In this document: piece after piece, positions 1 to 7,774 of the stretch
Numbering within the stretch: position 1 is the first letter of the stretch
Layout: the number at the start of each line of letters is the position of its first letter
Assembly (NCBI RefSeq): GCF_043780375.1
Contig: NZ_JAYWCU010000049.1
Span: 1 to 46,672 of the forward strand
Direction: 5' to 3'
DNA: 46,672 nucleotides
Source: Emticicia sp043780375
Lineage (GTDB): Bacteria > Bacteroidota > Bacteroidia > Cytophagales > Spirosomataceae
Translations under genes and position numbers: made by a program
The notes under the pieces: model-generated
Told to the model about the DNA's origin: nothing
Database searches by the model: none
Seen by the model: the letters and a program-made list of their open reading frames with translations, nothing else

Positions 1-99
1 GCCATAGTGAATGCTTAATGTACTGGCTAACCAATAAATAGCTGATGATTTTCCGACACCACCTTTTTGGTTGCCAACTGCAATGATTTTTGTGTTCAT
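1..99 (-). CDS. parA: ParA-family partition ATPase (N-terminal part only)
   Basis: The minus strand encodes 33 residues running off the left edge, beginning MNTKIIAVGNQKGGVGKSSA. The KGGVGKS segment is the deviant Walker A motif of ParA/MinD-type ATPases, which position plasmids or chromosome regions by ATP-dependent binding to nonspecific DNA. The ATG is at 97-99. The gene reads away from the mobilization genes and its leader contains the TGAGTA array, so it is probably the partition gene of a plasmid or of an integrative element. Only the nucleotide-binding start is visible. A Soj-like regulator of another kind cannot be excluded, but the family call is secure. Confidence 0.85.
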   Translation of the reverse strand, partial: MNTKIIAVGNQKGGVGKSSAIYWLASTLSIHYG

Positions 100-110
100 G
101 TTTTTTGTGT

Positions 111-260
111 TGAGTAAATGAGTGTTTGAGTAAATGAGTATTTGAGTAAAATACGATTTGAGTAATTGAGTAAATGAGCGAGGTGCGTAACCTATTTGAG
201 TAAAATAGTAATTGAGCGTTTGAGTAAAATACGATTTGAGTAATTGAGTATTTGAGTATA
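111..260. repeat. 8-bp phased TGAGTA array upstream of parA
   Basis: About a dozen TGAGTAnn units, most commonly TGAGTAAA, are set on an 8-bp grid. They occur at 111, 119 (variant), 127, 135, 143, 159, 167, 175 (variant), then after a break at 197, 213 (variant), 221, 237, 245 and 253. Degenerate units such as ATACGATT keep the 8-bp spacing. A compound block of about 30 bp recurs at 143-172 and 221-250. The array lies between a candidate parA promoter and the parA start, where centromere (parS-like) or operator repeats are often found. That role is inferred. Confidence 0.85.
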
Positions 261-261
261 G

Positions 262-277
262 CAAAAGTACAAATATA
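262..277 (-). promoter_or_regulatory. Candidate parA promoter -7 boxes
   Basis: Reading the minus strand, TATATTTG (277-270) is directly followed by TACTTTTG (269-262). Both fit the TAnnTTTG -7 element of Bacteroidota sigma factors. The TACTTTTGC form resembles well-used promoters of the phylum. No clear -33 TTTG was identified. Transcription would start near 255, so the TGAGTA array would lie in the untranslated leader of parA. The assignment rests on motif match and position only. Confidence 0.4.
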
Positions 278-367
278 TTTTCATTAAAAAATATTATATT
301 ATTTATATATGAAATAAAGGTAATCTCTTTTCGTTATTTTAGTCGTAGTTAAGCGTAGCAAGAGGGA

Positions 368-413
368 GGTTTTTAGCAGAGCTAAACCTTTGATTATCAA
401 TAGCATAGCTATT
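368..413. other. Paired inverted repeats, candidate oriT/nic region
   Basis: Two adjacent hairpins lie 70-110 bp upstream of the mobilization genes. The first has arms GGTTTTTAGC and GCTAAACC (368-377 and 381-388) with a two-base bulge and an AGA loop. The second has perfect arms AATAGC and GCTATT (399-404 and 408-413) with an ATA loop. Transfer origins of mobilizable Bacteroidota elements usually lie just upstream of the accessory and relaxase genes and contain such inverted repeats. No nic consensus is recognised, so oriT is an inference from position and structure. Confidence 0.4.
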
Positions 414-479
414 AATGGTGGTGACATTCAAAATGTAAATACTTGATTATTAATTATTTATCTCGCAAATCTGTCGACA

Positions 480-1070
480 ATGGCCAAAAATGAATCAAAA
501 ATCACCAAAAGAGGAGATATTAGAATTTCGGAAGCAATTTTGGAGAAAACTAAAATAGCCGTTGCCGAACTGAATATTTTATTTGAAAATTATGAGAAAA
601 CAAGTTTGACGGAGCATCAAATAACCATCAAAGGACAGATACAAAAGGCAGATAAAACAATTAAAATACCTGAAAAACTAACCTTAAAAGTCTTTGCCGA
701 AGCAGCTTTATTACATTTTATTAAGAACAAATACGACCCAAGATATTATCAAGACGATTCGATTGCCACGGCAATTAATCGCCTTAGAAATCATATTTTG
801 GGTTTTATCGTAACGCAGGAAAACAAGTTAATTCGACCTTTTCAGCAAGATATTATTGCCATGAAAAATGAAATGAGTTTACTCAAAAAAAACATCGAAT
901 TTGACACCCAGACCGTAGAAGAAACCGCCTTAGAAACGCAAGGAACTTTGATGGGTTTAGTGCATATCTTGTTTGAAATGCTGGAAATCGAAAAGTCGGA
1001 AAGACCCAAATTAGAGAACTTATTACAGAAAAAAGGTATCGAATATATTGAAAATTTGAACAACAAATAA
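480..1070 (+). CDS. BtgA/BfmA-like mobilization accessory protein
   Basis: This 196-residue protein is charged, largely helical and without a signal peptide. Its N-terminus (residues 1-25) contains the short TKRGDIRISEAIL segment, reminiscent of ribbon-helix-helix or relaxosome DNA-binding starts. Residues 115-190 look like a coiled coil. Length, sequence character and position one base before a relaxase gene fit the BtgA/BfmA family, which helps the relaxase recognise oriT in Bacteroides mobilizable elements. The ATG at 480 gives the only long reading frame, and the candidate oriT hairpins are immediately upstream. The family name is from recall of sequence character rather than alignment. 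Confidence 0.65.
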   Translation: MAKNESKITKRGDIRISEAILEKTKIAVAELNILFENYEKTSLTEHQITIKGQIQKADKTIKIPEKLTLKVFAEAALLHFIKNKYDPRYYQDDSIATAINRLRNHILGFIVTQENKLIRPFQQDIIAMKNEMSLLKKNIEFDTQTVEETALETQGTLMGLVHILFEMLEIEKSERPKLENLLQKKGIEYIENLNNK

Positions 1071-1071
1071 A

Positions 1072-2178
1072 ATGTATTCCAAAGTAATCAACCCTGAAAA
1101 AGATGGTCGGATTGCCTTTAATAACAAAGGTAGCTCAGTCCGTTTGGGCAATTATTTGGAAAAAGAATTAGACTTGGCAAAGACTCCACATGGGAATGTT
1201 TTCTTTAATAATGAAGGCAGTTTTACGAAAGATGAAATGGTCAAAAGTATTGATATGAATGTCAAAGGTTTGACTGCTGATGATGATAAATTCTATTCTT
1301 TGGTGCTGAGTCCATCGCAAGCTGAGTTGGAACATATTAAAAATAATGCCTCGAAACTGAGAGCTTTTACAGCAAATTGCATGGAAAATTATGCTCAAAA
1401 TTTCAACATAAAAACCAAAGATGGGAGTTTAAAAAAGTTGTCTGAAAAAGACTTGGTTTGGTTTGCCAATATTGAGTACGACCGAACTTTTAAAGGCGAT
1501 GCCGATGAAGTAAAACGTGGGGAGAAAAAGCAAGGAGAGCGAAAAGAAGGTTTGCAAACGCACATCCATATTACGGTTTCGGCACGGGATAAGTCAATGA
1601 AAATTACATTAAATCCACGTACAAAAGACAAACAGCAGAACGCCGCCCGAAGGTTTTCCATTGTCGCTTGGAGCGAAAAGAATCAACAAACTTTCAATAG
1701 TAAATTTGGCTATGAGTCACCGAAAAAATCATTTACCAATCAAAGCAAAGAAGCCTGGAATAAAGTAATGAGTGTTGAAAGGACTTTGACAACTTTTGAG
1801 CAAAAATATGGCTTGCCCGATGCTGATTATATTAAAATTAGAAGTATGGCAGTTGCCCAAGATTATAGCCAAGATTTTAGAAAAAACTTGAAAGAAATTG
1901 GTAAAGAACTCAAAAAAGAGGGTGGTAAAAATGGGCTAAATTCAGAGCAATGGGAGCGATTAGGCAATTCAAAACCTGATGAAAGAAGCCAAAATATGGA
2001 GCAAGAAAAGGGAAATTCGTTTGATTTGGTCGGCAGTTTCAAGCAAGGTTTTCATTTTTTCAAAGGAGAAGAATTAGCAGAATTCGATGGAAAAGACTTG
2101 AAAGATACATTCCGCAAAGCTGGCTTTCATTTTAGAAAAAGAGTTCAGAAATCAACCGATAATGATATTTCTATTTGA
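1072..2178 (+). CDS. DUF5712/MobB-type relaxase
   Basis: This 368-residue cytoplasmic protein should nick oriT and lead the transferred strand. Residues about 161-172 carry THIHITVSARD, a His-X-His metal-binding motif like the HUH or MOB relaxase signature. The N-terminal region (NPEKDGRIAFNNKGSSVRLGNYL) matches the DUF5712 or MobB proteins of Bacteroidota mobilizable elements. The gene starts one base after the stop of the accessory gene, so the two are cotranscribed and probably translationally coupled. The C-terminal 150 residues are charged and helical, without a recognised primase or helicase domain. The relaxase identity is well supported; the catalytic Tyr was not assigned. Confidence 0.75.
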   Translation: MYSKVINPEKDGRIAFNNKGSSVRLGNYLEKELDLAKTPHGNVFFNNEGSFTKDEMVKSIDMNVKGLTADDDKFYSLVLSPSQAELEHIKNNASKLRAFTANCMENYAQNFNIKTKDGSLKKLSEKDLVWFANIEYDRTFKGDADEVKRGEKKQGERKEGLQTHIHITVSARDKSMKITLNPRTKDKQQNAARRFSIVAWSEKNQQTFNSKFGYESPKKSFTNQSKEAWNKVMSVERTLTTFEQKYGLPDADYIKIRSMAVAQDYSQDFRKNLKEIGKELKKEGGKNGLNSEQWERLGNSKPDERSQNMEQEKGNSFDLVGSFKQGFHFFKGEELAEFDGKDLKDTFRKAGFHFRKRVQKSTDNDISI

Positions 2179-2216
2179 ATTCAAATTTTCATTAACAATT
2201 ATTAAAAACAAAGAAA

Positions 2217-4154
2217 ATGAAAAAGTATAAGATTCTATATTATATGATTGCAATTGCTTTGGTTGCAGTCGTTTTTGGAGAATGGTTTGTAATAACAAAC
2301 TACGAAACTATGCCCAATTGGTTGATTTTGCAGTATCTCAAATTTGGCTTTTTGTTCAGATTTATCGCATTTATTTCGCTCCCAATGTTACTTTATAACA
2401 AGGAAGAATCGCTCATTAATAGATTTAATAAAAAAGAAAATTCTCCCGATAGTTTTACTTTTCGGCAGAAACAATGGCTCATTTTTAGCTATATTTTTTT
2501 TGCTTTTTTTGCCCTTTTTTCTATCAATTTAATAGGCATTTCTCCCCTAATTTCGTTATCTTTATACATCATTTTAACCATTTTAGGGCTATCTTTTAGC
2601 TTTTTTACAGAAAAACAAGCTAATAAGAAAGTGCAAATCCAAACCGATGACACCATCATTTTTAACCAATATTCAATTAATATTAAAGGAAAAAGTCATG
2701 ATGGTTCAAAGGAAAAATGGCTAAATATTGTCAATACTTTTCGTGGAATTTTGGGTATAGCCGCCAACGGTGCAGGAAAAACAGTTTCGTTTGTTGAGCC
2801 TTGTATCGAGCAGTATGCCTTCAAAGGTTATGCAGGAATTTTGTTTGATTTTAAATTTCCAACACTTTCTAATATTGCTCATTTACATTTTGGCAGAAAA
2901 GAAGTTTTGAGTTTGCAAGGCAAAGAATATGAGTTGATTGAAAATCAGACAAAGTTTTATATCATTAATTTCACTGACATTGCTCGTTCGCATCGCATCA
3001 ATCCTTTGAATCCAAAGTACATTAAAAATCAGATTTATGCCAAAGAATTTGCGGAAGCAATTATTAATAGTTTGCAAAAAGGACAGAATTACAATGACAA
3101 GTTTTTTACCCCTTCCGCTATTACATTATTGACGGCAATTATTTGGTTTTTGAAAAAGCATTATCCGCAATACTGTACTTTTCCGCACGTGGTCAATCTA
3201 ATTGTGGGCGAATCTTACGAAATTTTGATAAAAAAGCTGAGAGAAGACGATGAATGTGCAGGACTTATTCGGAGTATTATTACAGCTATCGAATCCAAAG
3301 CAGGTAATCAATTGGCAGGGGTAATTGCCAGTTTACAAATGCCTTTTGGAACAATGAACATTCCTGAATATATGTATGTATTGTCGGGCGATGATACCAC
3401 GATTGATGTTAATGAAAAGGATTACCCGAAAGTTATTTGCGTAGGAACTGCCCCCGACATTGCCGCCGCTTTATCGCCCATTATTTCTTTGATTTTTACA
3501 GTGGCTTTGAAGACAATGAATCAGCAAGACAAACACCATAGTTTTGCTTTAATGGACGAAGCGGCACAAATTTTCATTCCAAATATTGCCGATATTCCTG
3601 CCACCGCACGTAGTAATAAGGTATCATTTAATATCGTGGCACAGGATATTTTGCAGTTTGAAAGCATTTATTCAAAACCTGTCTCTGATTCATTAATAGG
3701 CAATTTGAATTATCAGATTTACCTAAAAATCGCCAATATAGAAACTGCCAAGCGAGTTTCTGCCACCATTGGTAAAGAAATGGAGGTCAAACGCTCCGAA
3801 AGTGTTAGTGCCAATATGGGCGTAAAAGGAGGGAGCAATAATGAAGGATTTAACTTTTCGGAAGCACAAACTGAGGTAATTTTGCCAAACCAAATCATGC
3901 AATTTAAAGTCGGTGAAATGGTTGGTATTTGTGAAGAAACTAAGCACCCAACTTTTCATTTGGAGGTAGAAAGAAATATTTTTTCAACTCCAAACGGCAC
4001 AAATGGAAACTATGATAAAGAGGGCAGATTTCATACTTCTGACAGAAAAATCCCTGCATTTAATCAAAATATTGATGTACACATCATTGCCGAGAAAATC
4101 AAATTTGAATGCAAAATGATTTTGGTGAGTGAATCACCGAAAACGAACAAATAA
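2217..4154 (+). CDS. VirD4/TraG-type coupling protein
   Basis: This 645-residue membrane ATPase would couple the relaxase-DNA complex to a type IV secretion channel. Residues 1-140 hold three or four hydrophobic segments. Residues about 180-189 are the Walker A sequence GIAANGAGKT, and residues about 447-453 (LMDEAAQIF) are the Walker B region. It follows the relaxase gene by 38 bp and precedes a small membrane protein gene. The order accessory protein, relaxase, coupling protein is typical of Bacteroidota mobilizable elements (mobA-mobB-mobC logic). Its presence means the element brings its own coupling protein even though no other secretion gene is visible here. Confidence 0.85.
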   Translation: MKKYKILYYMIAIALVAVVFGEWFVITNYETMPNWLILQYLKFGFLFRFIAFISLPMLLYNKEESLINRFNKKENSPDSFTFRQKQWLIFSYIFFAFFALFSINLIGISPLISLSLYIILTILGLSFSFFTEKQANKKVQIQTDDTIIFNQYSINIKGKSHDGSKEKWLNIVNTFRGILGIAANGAGKTVSFVEPCIEQYAFKGYAGILFDFKFPTLSNIAHLHFGRKEVLSLQGKEYELIENQTKFYIINFTDIARSHRINPLNPKYIKNQIYAKEFAEAIINSLQKGQNYNDKFFTPSAITLLTAIIWFLKKHYPQYCTFPHVVNLIVGESYEILIKKLREDDECAGLIRSIITAIESKAGNQLAGVIASLQMPFGTMNIPEYMYVLSGDDTTIDVNEKDYPKVICVGTAPDIAAALSPIISLIFTVALKTMNQQDKHHSFALMDEAAQIFIPNIADIPATARSNKVSFNIVAQDILQFESIYSKPVSDSLIGNLNYQIYLKIANIETAKRVSATIGKEMEVKRSESVSANMGVKGGSNNEGFNFSEAQTEVILPNQIMQFKVGEMVGICEETKHPTFHLEVERNIFSTPNGTNGNYDKEGRFHTSDRKIPAFNQNIDVHIIAEKIKFECKMILVSESPKTNK

Positions 4155-4158
4155 ATTT

Positions 4159-4464
4159 ATGAAAAATCAAGAAAAACAACCAATACTCAGTCAATTAATC
4201 AATTTAGTTCTCAAAATTGTAAGAGAACAAACGCCAACTAAAGAAGAATTTAAAACACAAAAACCAAAGGCAATTTTCAAGATTTTATTATTGATTTTTG
4301 GTGTTTTGTTCTGCCTAATGTTGGCAGGAATAATTTTATGGTTCTATCTTTTGAGGGTCTTTTTAAAGATTTTAGGTAGCATTTTTCTTCTTGGTGCAGG
4401 GGCAGATTTTGTTCATAATCGTAGGCAGGATAGGCATTATGAGGAGAATGGAAGGTATTTTTGA
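4159..4464 (+). CDS. Small membrane protein downstream of the coupling protein
   Basis: The ATG at 4159, four bases after the coupling protein stop, gives a 101-residue protein; a GTG at 4129 would overlap the previous gene and is less likely. Residues 1-35 are polar and charged (MKNQEKQPILSQLINLVLK). Residues about 37-65 and 65-80 are strongly hydrophobic, giving one long or two short membrane segments, and the C-terminus is basic (HNRRQDRHYEENGRYF). No known domain is recognised. It is probably cotranscribed with the transfer genes and may be a transfer-associated membrane factor. Confidence 0.55.
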   Translation: MKNQEKQPILSQLINLVLKIVREQTPTKEEFKTQKPKAIFKILLLIFGVLFCLMLAGIILWFYLLRVFLKILGSIFLLGAGADFVHNRRQDRHYEENGRYF

Positions 4465-4944
4465 TGCGTGATGTTGCACTTTATGCAACCGAGTATAAGG
4501 AAACATTAGCCCCACCCACCAGCCGCACAAGACTTTGCCTAACACTAAATGCCTTTCCGCACATCCTAAAATCTGTTGGAGGCTCTGCATTAGGGCTTAT
4601 GCCATTTATTGCGGTCGTTCCTTCCTGCAACAAATCGCAACGCACACAGATATTAGGCTTTACAACGCTACATTTTAGGTCAGGCAATGCCTTTTGGCTA
4701 CGCACCCACCCGATTATTAAAAAGTCCTCAGGATGTGTTTTTCTCTCCAAAATCTCAATAATTTACGTATTTTTGTAGCTAAAATTTATTAAATTGTTCT
4801 AAGAATATTGAATAATTTGTAAACTAATACACGGATAATATTTACAGAAACTAAAAGCGGAGAACAAATTAGAGCGAATAGGTGCAGATAAAGGCGGATA
4901 TTGGCAAATAATAACAAAACAAAAAGATTAATTAATAAGAAAAG
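4465..4944. other. 480-bp intergenic region with a C-rich, GC-richer block
   Basis: Between the transfer genes and hsdM, about 4500-4735 is visibly richer in G and C than its AT-rich surroundings, and is C-rich on the plus strand. Both strands carry open frames across it, but their translations have no domain, signal or convincing codon pattern, so I treat it as noncoding. Its uniform unusual composition suggests a repeated or imported noncoding element. From 4780 to 4944 the sequence returns to AT-rich leader DNA before hsdM. Confidence 0.45.
4768..4775 (+). promoter_or_regulatory. Candidate hsdM promoter -7 box
   Basis: TATTTTTG fits the Bacteroidota TAnnTTTG -7 element and lies at the 3' border of the GC-richer block, about 170 bp before the hsdM ATG. 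No good -33 TTTG is seen at the usual 19-21-bp distance. It is the best candidate in this intergenic region for driving the restriction-modification operon. Confidence 0.3.
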
Positions 4945-6561
4945 ATGTCATTAGACCAAAAGAAACAATTAGAACAACAACTTTGGAACATCGCCAACAC
5001 CCTACGTGGTAAAATGGATGCTGACGAGTTTCGTGATTACATTCTCGGATTTATATTTTACAAATATTTGTCCGAAAAAATGCAACTCAATGCCAATAAG
5101 ATTTTAAAAGATTCGGGCGAAGCTATTCAGTACCAAGACATTGACGAAGCCACCGACGAAGGAAAAGAATATCTACAAGCCATCAAAGACGAAACCGTTG
5201 AAGGTTTGGGCTTTTTCTTAAAGCCCTCCGAACTGTTTAGCAGTTTGGCAACCAGAGGCAAGCAAACCGAAGACGATGAAGACAACGAAGAAGAAACAAA
5301 CACCGATAGCCTGGGCGGCGGCCGCTTTATTCTCGGCGACCTTGCCAATGTGCTAAGAAACATTGAGCAAAGCACCGCAGGAACTGACTCCGAAGATGAT
5401 TTTAATAAACTTTTTGAAGACCTTGATTTAACTTCGTCTAAACTCGGTCGTACCGAAAAAGATAAAAACAAACTAATTTCAAAGGTATTGAGCCACCTCA
5501 ATAAAATTGATTTTGAACTCGAAAACATCGAATCTGATATTTTGGGCGATGCCTACGAATACCTGATTGGACAGTTTGCCAGTGGAGCAGGAAAAAAAGC
5601 AGGTGAGTTTTATACGCCCCAGCAGGTGTCAATGGTACTTTCTAAAATCGTAACTACGGGCAAAACCAAACTTCGTTCGGTCTATGACCCTACTTGTGGT
5701 TCGGGTTCGTTGTTGTTGCGAGTAGCAAAGGAAGTGAAAGACGTAGCCTATTTTTATGGGCAGGAGTTGAACCGAACTACCTACAATTTGGCTCGAATGA
5801 ATATGATTATGCACGATGTGCATTACTCTAAGTTTGATATTAAGCAAGAAGATACGCTCGTTCGACCGCAGCACCTTGACAAACGTTTTGAAGCAATTGT
5901 GGCAAATCCGCCATTTTCTACGCAGTGGTCGGCGAGTGCTATGTTTTTGACTGACGACCGTTTTAGTCAGTATGGCAAACTCGCACCGAGTAGCAAAGCT
6001 GATTTTGCTTTTATTCAACACATGATTTACCAGTTGGACGATAACGGCACAATGGCAGTTGTGATGCCACACGGTGTATTGTTTAGAGGCGGAGCAGAAG
6101 GACACATAAGGCAATATTTGATAGAAGACTGTAATTATTTGGATGCAGTTATTGGGCTACCTGCCAGTATTTTTTACGGCACGAGCATCCCGACAAGTAT
6201 TTTGGTTTTTAAAAAATGCCGTGAAAACCCCGAAGACATTTTGTTTATTGATGCCAGCCAGCACTTTGACAAAGTAAAAACCCAAAATATTTTAAGCCCC
6301 GACAACATTGAGAAGATTGTTAGCACCTACCGAGAGCGTAAAACCGAAGAAAAATACAGCTACATAGCACCACTAAGCGAAGTAAAAGCCAATGATTATA
6401 ACTTAAATATACCTCGCTACGTTGATACTTTTGAGGCAGAAGACAGCATAAACATTGCCGAAATTGCCCAAAAACTAAAAGATATTGATACCAGTATGGC
6501 AGCCACCGACCAAACTATTGCCAGTTTTTGTAAAGAATTGGGCATTGAAACACCGTTTTAA
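4945..6561 (+). CDS. hsdM: Type I restriction-modification methyltransferase subunit HsdM
   Basis: The 538-residue protein transfers a methyl group from S-adenosylmethionine to adenine N6 within the HsdS-specified site. The N-terminal HsdM domain spans about residues 1-165 and includes an acidic stretch (DDEDNEEETNTDS) near 112-125. The methyltransferase domain follows, with the AdoMet-binding motif DPTCGSGSLLLR near 248-260 and the catalytic NPPF motif near 321-324. Length is normal for HsdM. It heads the operon hsdM, dinD-like, antitoxin-like, zeta toxin, hsdS, hsdR, with genes on one strand and short gaps. Confidence 0.95.
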   Translation: MSLDQKKQLEQQLWNIANTLRGKMDADEFRDYILGFIFYKYLSEKMQLNANKILKDSGEAIQYQDIDEATDEGKEYLQAIKDETVEGLGFFLKPSELFSSLATRGKQTEDDEDNEEETNTDSLGGGRFILGDLANVLRNIEQSTAGTDSEDDFNKLFEDLDLTSSKLGRTEKDKNKLISKVLSHLNKIDFELENIESDILGDAYEYLIGQFASGAGKKAGEFYTPQQVSMVLSKIVTTGKTKLRSVYDPTCGSGSLLLRVAKEVKDVAYFYGQELNRTTYNLARMNMIMHDVHYSKFDIKQEDTLVRPQHLDKRFEAIVANPPFSTQWSASAMFLTDDRFSQYGKLAPSSKADFAFIQHMIYQLDDNGTMAVVMPHGVLFRGGAEGHIRQYLIEDCNYLDAVIGLPASIFYGTSIPTSILVFKKCRENPEDILFIDASQHFDKVKTQNILSPDNIEKIVSTYRERKTEEKYSYIAPLSEVKANDYNLNIPRYVDTFEAEDSINIAEIAQKLKDIDTSMAATDQTIASFCKELGIETPF

Positions 6562-6611
6562 AACAAGGTATTTATTAGATTTTAGAAAAATCATTTTACA
6601 ATCGTTTTACA

Positions 6612-7400
6612 ATGAAAACAGAAGAAATAAAACAATTATTTTCACAATTTGAAGCTGCTGTTGCCGAAATTGAAGGAATTGAGTGTTGGAGTGCCAGAGA
6701 ATTACAGGTATTATTGGGATATAGCAAATGGGAAAATTTTGAAAAAGTTATTCAAAAAGCAAAAGATGCGTGTAAAAATGCTGGTGAGCTAACCGAAAAC
6801 CATTTTCCTGATGTCAGGAAAATGGTTGAAATTGGTTCTAATACAGAAAGGCAAATAGACGATATTGCACTAACCCGATACGCTTGTTATCTGATTGCTC
6901 AAAATGGCGATAGCCGAAAAGAGGCAATTGCTTTTGCTCAAAACTACTTTGCCGTGCAAACTCGCAGAGCCGAATTGGTAGAACAAAGACTTTTGGAATA
7001 TGAAAGAGTAAAAGCCCGTGAGAAACTGAGCCAAACCGAAAAACAGCTTTCGGGTATATTATACGAAAGAGGGGTTGATAATCAAGGGTTTGCCCTTATT
7101 CGTAGTAAAGGTGACCAAGCACTTTTTAGGCTAAATACCCAAATGCTAAAAAAGAAAATGGGTGTGCCTGAAAATAGACCCATTGCCGATTTTTTGCCAA
7201 CGATAAGCATAAAAGCCAAAGATTTGGCGGCAGAAATGACTGGACTAAATGTGCAAAGCAAAGATTTGAAAGGACAAAACCCCATTGAAAACGAACACAT
7301 TGAAAATAACAAGGCTGTTAGAAGTATGCTCACCCAAAGAGGAATAGTACCCGAAAACTTGCCTACTGCCGAAGATGTAAAAAAATACAACGGAAATTAG
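6612..7400 (+). CDS. dinD: DinD-like DNA-damage-inducible protein
   Basis: The 262-residue protein matches DinD, an SOS-regulated protein of Escherichia coli reported to inhibit RecA activities. Residues about 25-110 (CWSARELQVLLGYSKWENF, then TRYACYLIAQNGDSRKEAIAFAQ) form the BRO-N/DinD N-terminal domain, and the helical C-terminus contains the typical LFRLNTQMLKKKMGVPENRP segment. It begins 50 bp after hsdM. DinD genes are recurrent passengers inside type I restriction loci. No LexA-type operator was recognised upstream, so regulation may follow the hsd operon. Confidence 0.88.
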   Translation: MKTEEIKQLFSQFEAAVAEIEGIECWSARELQVLLGYSKWENFEKVIQKAKDACKNAGELTENHFPDVRKMVEIGSNTERQIDDIALTRYACYLIAQNGDSRKEAIAFAQNYFAVQTRRAELVEQRLLEYERVKAREKLSQTEKQLSGILYERGVDNQGFALIRSKGDQALFRLNTQMLKKKMGVPENRPIADFLPTISIKAKDLAAEMTGLNVQSKDLKGQNPIENEHIENNKAVRSMLTQRGIVPENLPTAEDVKKYNGN

Positions 7401-7466
7401 ATGGTGATGATAAAAAAATCTTGAAAGACACCAAAAAGAAAAAATGACAACACAAACGCCGTTTTG

Positions 7467-7493
7467 AAAATACGAAACACCGTCTCGTATTTT
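7467..7493 (+). terminator. Hairpin between dinD and the toxin module
   Basis: Perfect 9-bp arms AAAATACGA (7467-7475) and TCGTATTTT (7485-7493) enclose a 9-base loop, followed by GCTTTTAGG and another T-rich stretch. It could weakly terminate dinD transcription or be an operator for the following pair, which starts 57 bp downstream. The T tract is interrupted, so terminator function is uncertain. Confidence 0.4.
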
Positions 7494-7549
7494 GCTTTTA
7501 GGTTATTTTTCTCGACAAAAATCTTGTATTTTTATAAAAACAAAATATT

Positions 7550-7774
7550 ATGCTAAACGAACAAGAATTGAACTATTTGGAACAACAAATTCCGATTTTA
7601 GCAGAAACCGCTACCAAGCAAGCCTATTGGCAAACCCTTGCATCGGGCGATAAAGTAATGATTGCCGAAGATGGAAAACTAATTGAAGTTTCGCCTGATG
7701 GAAGTAGAAAAATTATCAAAGAGATTGAAAAACCAATGAAGGTAACGCAACGGTTTTATAAAATTGTACGATGA
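7550..7774 (+). CDS. Small putative antitoxin upstream of the zeta-like toxin
   Basis: This 74-residue protein begins MLNEQELNYLEQQIPILAE and has a mixed helical N-terminus followed by a beta-rich segment (GDKVMIAEDGKLIEVSPDGS). No known antitoxin family is recognised. Its stop codon overlaps the next start in ATGATG (4-bp overlap, or 1 bp if the second ATG is used), the tight coupling typical of toxin-antitoxin pairs. The antitoxin role is inferred from size, order and overlap. Confidence 0.6.
   Translation: MLNEQELNYLEQQIPILAETATKQAYWQTLASGDKVMIAEDGKLIEVSPDGSRKIIKEIEKPMKVTQRFYKIVR

Noticed and set aside
111..260. Repeat array considered as a CRISPR
   Set aside because: The unit is only 8 bp with no regular unique spacers, and no cas genes are visible.
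4461..4778. Open reading frames of 72-105 residues on both strands across the GC-richer block
   Set aside because: Translations show no domain, signal or codon bias and both strands are equally open, so I describe the block as noncoding-looking.
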